From Bathymodiolus brooksi (taxonomy: Eukaryota > Mollusca > Bivalvia > Mytilida > Modiolidae), in the NCBI GenBank assembly GCA_963680875.1, contig OY804584.1:94260031-94324030 (forward strand): a DNA stretch of 64,000 nt, given 5' to 3'. The notes under the pieces are model-generated. The model did not search any database and had not been told where the DNA came from. It saw nothing but the letters and a program-made list of their open reading frames with translations. Positions within the stretch are counted from its first letter, which is position 1; the number at the start of each line of letters is the position of its first letter. Below are positions 10,921 to 22,800 of this stretch, one piece after another. The position numbers and the translations under genes are program-made.

Positions 10921-12525
10921 AAGAAAAAAGTTAAGCACCCCCATGTTTTTTTGAAATGACAAATGATACGACAAGTATTACGAGATTACTGACCAGATAA
11001 TCTCAAGAACGCAATGGTGACCTGCTAGGACATTACATTGGCTGTAAGAAACCACAAAAAAAATCAAGACAAATTTTAATTTAATGAATATTTAATCAGA
11101 ATATCACAAGGCCAGTTTTTGCAGTAAAACATGTTCATTTTAAGTATTGACCTTCACAGTTCAAAAAGCACGATAAGATTGTCATTTTAATTTCAAAACG
11201 TCACTTATGAATCACTTGACGACATAAATTGTTCAAAGTTCAGTACCGGGTGTAACCCCCACGTACTTGGATGAGGGTCTCCACCCTGCGTCTCATCCCT
11301 CCAGTTAGACGTCGGATGTCTTGTTGTGATAGCTGCTGCCATTCCCGATGCAATGCTGCTTCAAACTGACGACTGTTTTGCACAGAAGATTCCCGAGCCT
11401 GTATACGACGGCCTAACATGTCCCAACTATGCTCTATGGGATTCAAATCCGGGCTCATGGCTCGCCAAGGAACAGAAGTCACGGCTTCGGTTTGGAGGTA
11501 GGCGGTTACTGCTCTTGAACGATGAGGCCTGGCGTTGTCATCCATATACACAGGCCTTGTAGCTAGTGGGTGGTTGTCGAAATGGGGGACAACAACTGGT
11601 TGCAAGACGTCTCTGATGTACTGATCACCAGTTAGGTTGCCTTGTATGGTGACTAAATCCAGCTTGCAGTCATGGGAGATACACCCCCAAACCATTACTG
11701 AGCCTCCACCGTAAGGGACAGTTGGCTGGATGTTCCTTGGGGTATAGGCTGTAGTTTTGTGTCTCCAAACCCTTTTCCGGCGTCGGTTACATGAAGCAGA
11801 AACCAGCCCTCGTCTGACCAACGGATCTTGCGCCATGTCTTTAAATTCCAACCACGTCGTGCTAAACACCATGCCAAATGTGTTCGTCGATGTCGGTCTG
11901 CCGACAGTGGATGTTTAATGACTATCTTTGACTTAAGTCCCGCTGATTTCAGACGGTTTCTAACTGTTATTGTTGACAGAAGTCTATTGGGCAGCCAGTA
12001 TTGTTTGAGTACGGAACTGGTTGCGAATGGCATCCGTCTAACCAAACGCTGCAATGTCCTATCGTCACAATCAGATGTTACCCGTGGTCTGCCGGATCTT
12101 GGCAAGTCTTTCACATTGTCGGTTTGTGTGTGTTTTCTCACCAGTCGGCTGACTACAGCATTATAGTGGTAGCCCATCTGACGTCCAATAGCTTTGAAGG
12201 ACATCCCTGTTGTATGCATGCCGATTATTTGCCATATTTGTGCTTCTGATATTCGCCTTCGTACCATGCTTACTGAGAATGAATAATTTTTTAAAACACC
12301 GGACTTATATACCCAAATTCGAGGCGTGAACATACTGATTTTTTAGTAATGCATGAGAGGCATGGTTCACATACATGACTAGTCGATATTAGACATAATG
12401 GTCACACCTGTGTGAGCACATCTTTTTAGTGGAACATTGTTCTTGCTATAATCAATATAAATATTAGAATCTAAACTTAGTGTAACTTATTATGTCTTAA
12501 TATATCAGGGGGTGCCATTTTTCTG
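10921..12525 (-). mobile_element. Tc1/mariner-type DNA transposon
   Basis: About 1.6 kb containing the transposase relic at 11240-12267. The imperfect inverted ends are AAGAAAAAAGTTAAGCACCC at the left and, reversed, AGAAAAATGGCACCCCC at the right. The homologous block B sequence (around 41310-41395) has no insert, so it entered block A after the duplication or was lost from B. The left flank is TA-rich, fitting TA target choice; the exact ends are uncertain by about 10 bp. Confidence 0.75.
11240..12267 (-). pseudogene. Tc1-like DD34E transposase, one frameshift
   Basis: The N-terminal frame starts at ATG 12267 (MVRRRISEAQIWQI) and shows a paired-type helix-turn-helix region (GMSFKAIGRQMG...YNAVVSRLV), an AT-hook-like PRSGRPRV motif and the first catalytic Asp in WSDEGWF. 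Near 11785 the reading frame shifts. The rest (GGGSVMVWGCIS, the second Asp in MDDNARPH, and Glu in SPDLNPIEHSW) continues in a second frame to the stop at 11240. Exactly 34 residues separate the second Asp and the Glu, which defines the Tc1 DD34E group. Apart from the shift it has full family length (about 342 codons), so inactivation is recent. The function would be cut-and-paste transposition in the nucleus. Confidence 0.9.
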
Positions 12526-12539
12526 GAATAACCATAGGG

Positions 12540-12960
12540 TACGATCAAAGTCATAAGATAGGAAAGTCAAACAAGTTACATCATTTATGGGAACATGAAA
12601 AACTAAAGGTTCTTAACAGGAGAGGTAATAACAACGTACATATCATTTCAGTGCGCATGACTCGTTTCTGGGATAGCCTTCACCAGGTACGCTCACTATC
12701 GAAATATTGGAAAGCCAAATATTTTTTTTTCCAATTAAAATCTTTATTTGAAATCTTTACATTTGTTAGTGAGAGAAACATAAAATACCAGTACCTTATC
12801 CTGGCCTCGTTAATATTAGTAGCATGTTATAGAAATAATGTTAGTCAAATAATTTAAAAGTGCTTGGGAGCAATAAACCAAAGAGTCTAACCAAGATAGC
12901 TAAATAGGCAAAGGTTACATACGTCTGTAGGAGATTGACATTCGTTGTAGTACATTACAT
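12540..12960 (-). repeat. R5 repeat, reverse, with ~130-bp insert
   Basis: TTCTGGGATAGCCTTCACCA, TCGAAATATTGGAAAGCCAA, then after an insert, TTTAAAAGTGCTTGGGAGCA. The block B homologue (41390-41700) runs CCAAATAATTTAAAAGTGCT without a break, so 12720-12850 is an extra A/T-rich insert in block A. Confidence 0.6.
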
Positions 12961-13080
12961 TACTTAACACGTGTCAATTTCATATTCTAATTTGACGTCC
13001 TTTAAAGGCGATGGGTCCAATCCCATGGGAAAAGTGCGTCATATATTTGCACTGCTTTCAGTGCTAGGTAAATGTAATGT

Positions 13081-14405
13081 TAACTGATTACATGAAGTTT
13101 GTTCAGCATCAGGAGCTGACAATGCAAGTACTGATGTAGATGGGTGTCGTCCATACTGAAAAAACTGGCGCGATGTCTCTGCCACAATTTGTTGTTTTCA
13201 GGGTGAAGCTTTGACATATACAGCTCGAATGATCTCACTGGGCAATAAGGTGAATCTGCAAAAAGAGAAGTACATGTATTTTATTGACCCGATATTTTCT
13301 GTTTATCTCGGTTTTATATTAAATGTCACACTTTGTTTGGTTGATATTAATTGTTGTAATAAATATATGTAAGTTTGAGTATGCCTGAAATTTATTCATA
13401 CCATGAGTGCCACTTTGTTTTTTTTTGTCAAATAGTATTTTAATGGGATCTGATCATCATCATCTGAAAATCAGCTTTTTTTTTAGATTAACTGAATTAT
13501 ACATGCCTATAAACCTGTGTGGTTTTTTTTCGGTTTCGGATATAACCATTTCTGTTAATTTCTCAATACAACATGTACATTTACTTGTTGAAATGAACTG
13601 AAGAACCGCAATATTACCATGCTTGTACAACATGAGCAAATACATGTAATTAACTGTAGGGGGTATTTGTTGTGCAAGTGGTAGGCTAATTGTAGTGTTA
13701 AATTATTTATTTACCTTTTACTTCGGGCATGATTCCAGAACTCTCTTCTTTGTCCGTTTCCCTATGATTTTTTGTCATCTCGTCCTCCAACTTTCTGACA
13801 ACCTTTAACCCTGTGCTTGAATCAGTTTCTACACCAAATGTAGTTTTTGTCATCAAGTGCATGTTCTCTTGCCCCCTCCTGAAGAAATACAGACGAATGT
13901 CAAATTGCACCTTGGTATATAGTCCAGAAGGTGTATTTGGTGAACAATAAATGCAACTGTATAGTTTTAATAAGTCACTTTTATTAATGTTGGGATGATG
14001 GGTTACTGTTCCGAGACCCATTCTCTTCAGTTCTGCGGTGGCTGCCTTACAATTTACGTTGGCTTCTTTGAACGCGTCATCCTTTATTATGTTAAATGTT
14101 TTATTGTAGGGGGTGATCTCAAGTATCTATTGAGTCCGTACCTCAAATTTTCTAATGAGGAAATATTATAATGGTTTCCGTCGGGTTTCCTGACATTTAT
14201 GTAAAATTGTCCGAGCACTTCGTTTAGGCGAACTTCTCCATACTCTTCGAATTTACTGTCCTGTCCTATTTCCTTCAAGTATTCTCTCATATGTGTTTCC
14301 AGCCTTTTTATTTGATCTAAGTGTGCTTTCAGCATTTATTTTTAGCCGTTTTTCCATAGCTTCTTCCTCCGTCGTGTGCCCGAAATGCTTCGAACCAGCA
14401 GCCAT
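13081..14405 (-). pseudogene. Crypton/DUF3504 tyrosine-recombinase-like gene relic
   Basis: The protein pieces read in order on the minus strand. ATG 14405 gives MAAGSKHFGHTTEEEAMEK. A frame change near 14335 leads to RLETHMREYLKEIGQ...EVLGQFYINVRKPDG, and another near 14097 to FNIIKDDAFKEANVNC...INKSDLLKLY...FRRGQENMHLM...EMTKNH. A donor (G|GTAAAT after 13715) and an acceptor (TTTTTGCAG before 13255) then splice in phase to a second exon with SPYCPVRSFELYMSKLHP and NNKLWQRH, ending at stop 13081. This order matches the DUF3504 domain found in Crypton recombinases and ZMYM/QRICH1/KCTD1-like host proteins. RRGQE holds the presumed first catalytic Arg; the C-terminal Arg and Tyr region is not recognisable. 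Two frameshifts make it non-functional. It is missing from block B. Confidence 0.75.
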
Positions 14406-14493
14406 CTTGCTACACAAATAATACGATGATAGACGGAGAGGGGCGAAGTTGTCCGATTGGGTCAATATTAAGTCAACGGTGTAAGGGAGACTA
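14394..14493. repeat. Direct repeat, copy 1 (second copy 15949-16050)
   Basis: About 100 bases from ACCAGCAGCCATCTTGCTAC through GTCCGATTGGGTCAATATTA recur at 15949-16050 with few changes; a fragment (TATTAAGTCAACGATGTACG) is at 16322. Copy 1 covers the start codon and upstream side of the Crypton-like relic, so this may be the element's 5' end duplicated elsewhere. Confidence 0.7.
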
Positions 14494-14518
14494 CGACACT
14501 TTCGCCTTTGAAAATAGG

Positions 14519-15419
14519 CAACTTAGTCCAACTTGACAAAGTGGAATTTGCATTATTTTCGCTTTCTTTTGAAAAAATTTTTCATGAATGACAACATTTA
14601 GGTACCTCAAAACATATATACCATCGGCATTGAAATACCTTTCCGGTTGTCATTTCAAAATTCTTTGGAAAAAAAACGGAATATTATTGCGACATTTCAG
14701 TCGACTCTATTAACGGAACAGCCAAACACACTGGATGACCAAGACGCTTCGATTTGAAATGTTTCCGTAATTTTCTTATTAGAATCGAAATAATTATCGT
14801 TAACCATATATGTATATTTTTTTACCACGTGTTGACACTTTATGACTCAATTTTACCTCCTCGCTACCGCTCGTGGTACAATATTTGGCATAAAGTTCCA
14901 CCCCGTGGTAAAAACATTATAAATATATGGCTACCGGTAATTATCCCTTAATTAACGAATGGTGTGGACATGGTCTAATAGTTTTTCCTCACATTCCGGA
15001 TATGATTCCGAAATTATACGAGTTATTTCCTATACAATAAACAACATGGTACCCGGTCTAGCAAGAGCAATGAACAGGACAACGGATTTCAATATAATTT
15101 TCTCATAATTTGTAGATATTTGAACCTAATAAAAATCAGAGGATAACACTATAGCAAAGAGAAAATTCACAAGTTGTTACAACATCACACTTTTGAACAG
15201 ATTTATGTTATGTTATCTTCAGTGTAATGGGAGATAACTCCAGTAAAACGTATAATCTATCAAATTGTAAAGCCAAATAATTTAGCAGTTTTAGGAGCAT
15301 CATCGACTATGGTTATCTAAGCCTCAGGGAGAATGACCATATCTTTATTTAGGAACTGTCAATTTTAATATAAAATTTATCGAATAAACCATATCCGTGC
15401 CAAAACTCTGATATTATTA
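14519..15419. other. Gene-free AT-rich stretch
   Basis: Only a short anchor (14518-14570, AACTTGACAAAGTGGAATTT) matches block B at 42028. The small + frame at 14754-14951 has no protein features. Nothing else is recognised. Confidence 0.4.
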
Positions 15420-15665
15420 GTTACACTATGTAACGAATTTATCCTGATTTTGCAACCAAACTTCATATTTAATGTTTTCCATATTAGGACAATGAATTTA
15501 TCACGATTTTGAATCCATACAACCATGTATCTCATCTTTCAGTTTTCCATGGGATATGGAATTTGTCATGGTTTTGTCTCTATAATTCACCTCTGACTCC
15601 ATTTTTTTCCATATTATGACAATAAATTTATCTTGCTTTTGTATCCATATCATCAAATTTTCTAT
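15420..15665. repeat. Degenerate tandem repeat around TTTTCCATATTAGGACAA
   Basis: Three to four units of roughly 75 bases share a TTTCCAT(AT) start, a (GA)CAAT(GA)AATTTATC middle and a GATTTTGNATCCATA end. One unit also occurs at 16255-16320 beside the palindrome, linking the two structures. Confidence 0.6.
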
Positions 15666-16127
15666 GTACTGTATCACTGCTCATATTCTTTGCTTTGTTT
15701 TTGAGATATTTCAATAAATGATGGTAATTTGATTCTTATTGTGTTTTTTTCCTGTAAGTATTTAATCCTCATAATGCACATGCCCAACGTGTCCGACTCT
15801 TGATATATTTGAAAATGTACTATATAAAGATCAGGAAAAACATGATTCAATGTGTATACATTGTAGTATGGAAATATTTCTTTATTTACATGTAATGTTT
15901 TTTTTCTTGTCTTGAACTAGCCGTAAGGTTTGTTTTTGTTTTATATTGGAACCAGCAGCCATCTTGTTACACAAATAATACGATGATAGACGGAAAGGGG
16001 CGAAGTTGTCCGATTGGGTCAATATTAAGTCAATGGTGTAAGGGAGATAATTCGAATTGATTTAATAAAATATTGCACTGAAATTTATTAGGACAATATC
16101 AACCAATCATATTGCGAGATTTAACCT

Positions 16128-16280
16128 AAAATCAGGATAATATTAGTTACACAGTGTACAATTGTCCTAATACGGAAATAATATCGGGTCAATAAAATTC
16201 ATATGAATTTTATTGACCCAATATTTTCCATATTAGGACAATTGTACACTGTGTAACGAATTTATCTTGATTTTGCAACC
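16128..16280. repeat. Long near-perfect palindrome
   Basis: The centre is at 16200/16201 (AAAATTCAT|ATGAATTTT) with no spacer. The inner arms 16146-16200 and 16201-16255 pair with only a few mismatches (GTTACACAGTGTACAATTGT and its complement lie at the outside), and weaker pairing continues to about 16128 and 16280. It should form a cruciform or hairpin. It carries the same TTTTCCATATTAGGACAA motif as the nearby tandem repeat. The sequences on either side (16050-16140 and 16350-16441) are direct repeats of each other (GCACTGAAATTTATTAGGAC). Confidence 0.85.
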
Positions 16281-16454
16281 AAACCTCAGATCTAATGTTT
16301 TCCATATTAGGACAATGAATTGAATATTAAGTCAACGATGTACGGGAGATAATTCGAATTGACAATAATAAAATATTGCACTGAAATTTATTAGGACAAT
16401 ATCAACCAATCATATTTCGAGATTTAACCTAAAATCAGGATAAATGATCTTATT

Positions 16455-16985
16455 GAGGTTTAGGTTTATCGTGTTTAACACCATTTTCAACATTATTTCC
16501 ACCGACAAACTTTGATCACATACTGTTGTTTTGAGTACACCTCTCCTGAACGGGATTTGAATTCACAACGTTAGTGGTGATAGGCAATGATTGAATATGT
16601 AGTTGTAAATCCAAATACCATACGATCTAAACCACGACGGCCCTTATTGAAGTTCCTACTGTGACAGAAATGTAGACAACAACAACACTGTTCATTGCTT
16701 TAATGTGTGTCTAATTGAAGTCTAAAGTTAGTCTCTCATTTACTTGCATGTCATTGCTTACTAATTCCTCAAAATAATTCACTAGTGGAGTAGGAACCGC
16801 TGACACTTCCGGAGCACCCGAGTTCACCCTCGGTTTTTAGTGGAGTTGGTGTTGCTCGAGCTTTAGTTTTTCATGTAGTGTTTTGTAGAGCACTGTTTGT
16901 CCTTTTTCCTTGTTTTTTTTGCCATTGTATTGTCCCTTGATATGCGGCTTCTGGTTACTCTGTGGTATCTTCAAACTCTTCGTAG
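16455..16985 (-). repeat. SINE R3 (reverse) followed by R1 (reverse)
   Basis: R3 at about 16455-16660: TGTTTAACACCATTTTCAAC, GGGATTTGAATTCACAACGT, TAGTGGTGATAGGCAATGAT. R1 at about 16772-16985: CACTAGTGGAGTAGGAACCG, GGAGCACCCGAGTTCACCCT, GGTATCTTCAAACTCTTCG. A further R3 piece follows to about 17110. No gene is visible. Confidence 0.65.
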
Positions 16986-17594
16986 GGAATATTTAAAGCC
17001 ATTTTCAACACTATCCATTTATTTATTTAGTGGCGGTCAATTTAATTTCCGGAAATCACCCACCTGTCGCAAATCACTGACATTCTTTGTCACATATTGT
17101 CATGTACTTTTGTGCTAGGGATATAAATGTTGCCCCTTTTTACGATTTTTTCTATTAGATTTTAGAATGATTGGCAGTGTGGTATTTTGTTCTTAATTTT
17201 ATTGTAGTATCAATACGCTTCGTCATGTGTAAGAATCGAATTCAAAATAAATGAAAAGTGTAGTGAAACTTTGAAAAAAATGGTATTCCGTATAAACTGA
17301 ACATTTAATAAAGTGACCATGTAGAAAATTGTTGTTAATTTAAGATGCATAAATAGAACACCTGTGTATATCGAACACATATGCTGACCCCAGTGAGATT
17401 CGTTTCGACAAGTTTAACTGTATTTTGTCAACTGCAACTAAATCCATATAAAACCCATTAATAAAGTTGTCAAGTTGTTCTTGCACTAAACAAATAAAAG
17501 ACTTCTAACAGACATATCTGTAATCCGTCTTTTGATATAATAATAAATAAGGCAAAATGGCGCTACGAAAACATTTAATTATGATTTCCGCATA

Positions 17595-17850
17595 AAACTA
17601 TGTTCGGTTCGTCTTTACCTCCAGTTGTTTGTAGGAGGGTCATGTCTTGTTTGCCTTGTTTGTGTTTGCTTGCATATAGTGGTGTCCAACACATATTGTG
17701 TTGTGTTTTTGTTTTGTTTTCTTCGTCTTGTGTATCCAATGTTGCCAATTTCTCTGGATTCTCCATTTTTGATTGCCCTTCGTCTTGTGTATCCTATGTT
17801 GCCAAATTCTCTGGATTGTCCGTTTTTGATTGCCCCTTCGGTATTATCTA
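17595..17850 (+). repeat. R2 interspersed repeat
   Basis: Order of motifs: GTTCGGTTCGTCTTTACCTC, CAGTTGTTTGTAGGAGGGTC, ATAGTGGTGTCCAACACATA, TTCGTCTTGTGTATCCAATG, CTCTGGATTGTCCGTTTTTG, ATTGCCCCTTCGGTATTATC. A local duplication repeats the CGTCTTGTGTATCC...TTGCC part. R2 looks like a diverged relative of reverse R1: both have a GGTGGGGTTCGTGTTGCTC-like region and the same CCCCTTYGGT end. Frames across it on either strand are shadows. Confidence 0.75.
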
Positions 17851-19780
17851 ATGTTTATTTACATAGTGATAATCAGCAATATCTGAACTTTAACCTGTTT
17901 ACAAGGAGTAATTAAGGTTTACGATATTTTTAATTGTTTCTAGCTGTAAGAAGTGTCCTGTGTCGTATGCACGATGCTGCCTGTGTGTCTGGATTGCTCC
18001 TTCGGTTTTCTTTAACGTATGTTAACTAAATCAAGGATTTTTCAGTACTTTATTTAAGCATAATATATTGTGTTACCAAGGTGTTTTAATACACAGAAAT
18101 TATGACGCCATTGACATTACAAGTTTTTCTATTTATCCTGCAATCAGTACATTTCCTGTACAAATATGCTATACGAATAAATTTTTGCTTTATTCGTACT
18201 AGCCGAATAAACTTTCCTGGTACCCTGTAGCTATGTACAGCGGAGGTCGCAGACAAGTATGAAACTGGTACTAATGTAACGCAGACCACGAAGAAAACAC
18301 CCTTGACAACATTTATGAAAGGCGAGGATTGACGTTTGTTTCTGTCCTTTTTGTTTAAATCTGACAAGTTTTCCGATGCATATGTACTCGCTGTGAAACA
18401 GGCCTGAAAAGCTCGCTATTCTGCCTGTTTCTAAAGCTCGTACAAATAAATTTTATATTTACCGACAATGTACGTATATTGTATATATATGATTCATTTT
18501 GCAGTGTAATATAAAACATCGATGGATAGAAGCAGAGAATGTTCATTTTCTGTTGTATTACAGTCCAATTATTCAAGGAGATCTGCAATGACAGATTTCT
18601 GCTTCTGAAAATAAAGACACTCGATTAGTACATGAACAAATATAATGCATGGAGGGAAAAAATCAGAACAAAATATTTGTTGACAAATATTTGAGTTGGA
18701 AACCGGTCTTTTGTTTATGATTGGGGAGCGATTTGAGGACTGGTCCGACCAAATTCATACATGTATAATGTTCAAGATTAGAGCGTGTTTTATAACAATG
18801 CTGATCGCCCGATTATGTGTGATGATTGACATCTAACTCTCATTTAGAAAACACTTCGATGACCGCATTATTTAATCCCGCCACTATTTAATGAACTGTA
18901 CCAAGCCAGGAGAGTGAATGGTCATGTATATACATTGTATGTGTTTTTAGGGGTATCCATTTTGCCTCTTTCTACGATTTTTCAGTTGAAATGTGGAACT
19001 TCCGACAGTAGTAATTGTTGTTAATTTTATATGAGGTGAGTTCTAATCTGTGGATGTGTGCTTAGTATATCTCTGAACAAAATGAGTATATCCAAGTGTC
19101 AGGAGGTAAGTAAACATTAGTGAAAACCGAAGGGGCAATCGAGAACGAACAATCCAGAGAAATTGACAACATTGGGTACACAAGACAAAAGACGAAGACA
19201 AACAAAGCAAAATCATAACGGACATCACAACACTGAACTAAGAACAGGTGGATGAAATATTGGTGGATACTCACCTTCCTTGATTTTTGAGAGAACAATT
19301 GAAATATTTTAACAAAAGACGTTGTCTAAGGTAAAATTAGTATATAGCTCACTTCCATTTTACTCATACAATGGAAACACTCGGGCAACCGCATCACTTT
19401 ATGAAGAGGGGAGGTTCGAGCACATAAAATTAGCTTAACACCACCACAGTCTTTTGAAATCCTGCACCAGGCAAGGGAAGTGAACGATCATGTATATGTT
19501 AATGGTATCGACTTTGCTACTGTTACTATGGTTTTTCGATTGAATTTTGGAACTGTTATAACGATGTGGTACCCACTCCACCCCCCCCCCCCCCCTCCCT
19601 CCATTTTATTGTAGCATGCTATGTCACTTTTCTAACTACTTTTTCTGATTAGATACAATTAGATCAAAATACAGCCTCGTCAATATGCTTACTTTATAGA
19701 ATATATGTTAACTATTTCTTGCACTTTGATAGAACGTGTAAAGTGAATATCAAATGTTATCTGAAACTAAATATTAATGG
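17851..19780. repeat. Repeat-rich stretch 3' of ependymin gene A
   Basis: Contains a partial R2 (17940-18010), R6 copies (about 18830-19010 and 19370-19570), a reverse R2 (19110-19215) and a C15 run (19581-19595). A minus-strand acceptor ATTGCAG at about 18585 followed by an open frame is conserved in block B (TTTGCAG near 43712) and could open a last ependymin exon. The two frames have no shared protein sequence, so I do not call it. Confidence 0.5.
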
Positions 19781-19866
19781 CAATACATCTGTGTGTATAA
19801 CCTTAAGTGGAAATTGAGATCAAGATACAGAAGGGAATGACATTCGGCATAATAATTGTCACTTGC

Positions 19867-22800
19867 CTTAGAAAATCTGAAGGCAGAACCCTCTCCACAT
19901 GGTCCCGGAACATCAAACACTGTTGAGTTAGTGATTCTTAAGGTGAGACCCAGGTAACCGCTGTTCACTACTGCGTTGGGGGTAGTGATGGATCGTCCTA
20001 CTAGCACACAGTTGTCCACCATGGTTGTCACGGAAATACGACTGTTTCCTGCCGTGAAATAATGACCTTCTACATCGATCTTGTTTGCATCTACTCCATA
20101 ATAGGTGGTGTATATCTTAAAAGCGTTCTCTGTAAAATAATAATGTATTCATGCAGAATGTATCCAATTAATATCGTGGCCGCGAACTTATGGTAGTTGG
20201 ATTTACCTGTACTGATGCAATCAGTGACTATTTAAACTAAAGTTGTGTGCTTTATTCCCGGCCTGTGTCGAGGTGTTCTCGAAGCAACTTTATGTGTCAG
20301 TGCATTACGGTAGAGATTTTCAGAAGAAAAAAAACCCACAAAAAAAACAAACAGAACTCTACTGTGTTGAACGATGACGTCATTTTAACTCGATCATGTA
20401 AAGTATAGAGCAAATTGTCTGAGGGGTTATAGTATTGGGATGGAATGTATTGGCAATCAGTTTAGATTACGATAGTACTCTTCTGTAACGAAATTAGTAC
20501 GTTATAGCCGAACATTGTTGTGTTTGATTGGATTTAATATACAACATAGTTCTTACAACATGGAGTTGACAATAAATGGTTTGAATCACCACGTTTTGGT
20601 GCATTGACCTGAATTGCTATCCGCACGTTGTTGTTGAATTGGTAGTTGTTTGTTTTGTTAATATTGGTGGGTATTTGACAATTACTGTATGAACGTTTTC
20701 CACTTGGCTATAACTGAAAACGGTTATTTTCGGCTGTATTTAATTTAGTACGAACTAAGCGGTGTTGAATATAAATGTCTATAAGTGTGATGATTATATT
20801 AGTGATACAAACATGATACGGGAGGTATTTATTGTTGCGTGCAATAACAGCGAAATACCTATATTTAAAAAAACATTCTCTAAATTAGTGCGGAAGACGT
20901 GTTTCTGTCAATATCATTAATCATATGCTTATTATGTGGTACACAACGTCTTTTGTAGCATGAAGGGCATACACAATAGAGCCAAAATGGTTTAAATCAT
21001 ACCCTTGGTATGTGGAAAATGTGATCTTTTGTTTAAAGAAAAAAACAAAAACAAAGACTATGGACCGCATTGCCAAAATTGGCTAAGTTTATTTAAGAAG
21101 GAGGGATATGAACTGCTGCTTTTGCAATAAATACATTATATAGCAAATGTAAATTCACGTAGTAAATAATTATATTGCACAATTCGTAAATCACAGAATG
21201 ACAGACAACACAATGGCTAAAAGAAAAAGGACAAAAAGGACAAACAACAATCTACTAAACATTACTTATATAAAGGTCGAGTAACAAAAACCCTACTCAA
21301 AACCGGTCTGTGCAACAAGTCACAAATTTCAGAGTAGTCGTAGCTATTGCAACATGGTTTACCTTAAAATCAGGTTCACTATTGACACTATACTTACTCG
21401 GGATACAACGTAGCATGTATGTTCTCAGGGTTGAAACGGTACATTGACCATTCACAACTGAGTACTGTTTATTCTGAAAAAAACGATTTACGGGTAAAAG
21501 GTATAACGTTTATGTGTCTTTACGTTCTGAGTTCCATGTTGTGAAGTCCACATAATAACGATGTTCGTCTTGTCATTACCTCCTGCTGTTTGTAGGAGGA
21601 CGCCGATCTTCGTTACGTTATTTGTCTATGCTTATGCATAGTGGTGTCCAACACATATTGTGTTGGGTTTGTATTCGTCTTGTGTACCCTATATTGCCTG
21701 TTTCTATGGACTATCCTTTTTTTATTGCCCCTTCGGTATTCTCTAACATTTATGTAATACAGTGCTAATGTCATCCTGTCTTTATTGCATAAGATGTTTA
21801 TATTATCTTCTATTATTGTTACTTTTATATTTATTGGTAAAATGTATGACATTTAATAGTGTTAATGTAATCTTTAAAATAGACATATAATTGTATCGTA
21901 TTATATAAAATGTTGCCATTATACTATTGTTACCTTTTATATTTATTGGTGAAATGTATGAAGTTTTATATAGTGTAAATTAATTCCATGATTTCATAAT
22001 TGACATTCTACAAGAGTTATGTCTCTTTTTGATAGGTACAATGTATTTCGAAACATATGTAGTTTGTACCGAATGTGTTGGAGTCCAAATGGATAATGGA
22101 GTACAGAGACATCCGAATACACAAAAAAACGACAATAAATGCAGCGAGTTGCTGAGTCGGTGACTGTTGCTTGATACAAAGTAAGCATTAATCAGCTATA
22201 TATTTACGAGAACAAGCTACGCCTTGATGAGATGGAAATGATATATGGACTTATGTTACCATACTCGTAAAGAAATATTTGCTTAAACGGGTATAGCGGT
22301 AAAGGAATATTCACTAACATTAGCATATTCGTAAAAGAATGGTCACTTACGTTAGTACAGTAGTAAAGAAATATGTACTTGCGTTCGCATAGTCGTAAAG
22401 AAATATGTACTTGCTTTCGCATGATCGTAAAGAAATATGTACTTACGTTCGCATAATCGCAAAGAAATATTTACTGACGTCAGCACAGTAGTAAAGAAAT
22501 ATTTACTTACGTTAGCATAGTCGTAAATAATATTTACTTACATAAGCATGGTCGTAAACAATTTTCACTTACGTTAGTATAGTCGTAAATAAATATTTAC
22601 TTGCGTTAGCACAGTGATAGAGAAATATTCACTTATGTTAACATAATCGTAAAGAAATATTCACGTTCGCATAGTCGTAAAAATATTCACTTACATTAAC
22701 ATAGTCGTAAAGACATATTCACCTAGGTTAGCATAATCGTAAAGACATGTTAACTTACGTTAGCATAGTCATAACAAAATATTCACTTACGTTAGCATAA

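Noticed and set aside
11326..12249. Plus-strand open frames across the Tc1 element
   Set aside because: They are shadows of the minus-strand transposase.
13707..14465. Three separate small genes
   Set aside because: They are successive frames of a single DUF3504-type coding region broken by frameshifts.
17600..17915. Overlapping frames encoding Cys/Val-rich peptides
   Set aside because: The same peptide pattern reappears wherever repeat R2 occurs (19062-19298, 44130-44497, 43269-43550), so it is repeat-derived.
18355..18588. Last exon of ependymin copy A
   Set aside because: The acceptor is conserved with block B, but the encoded residues are not; not enough to call.
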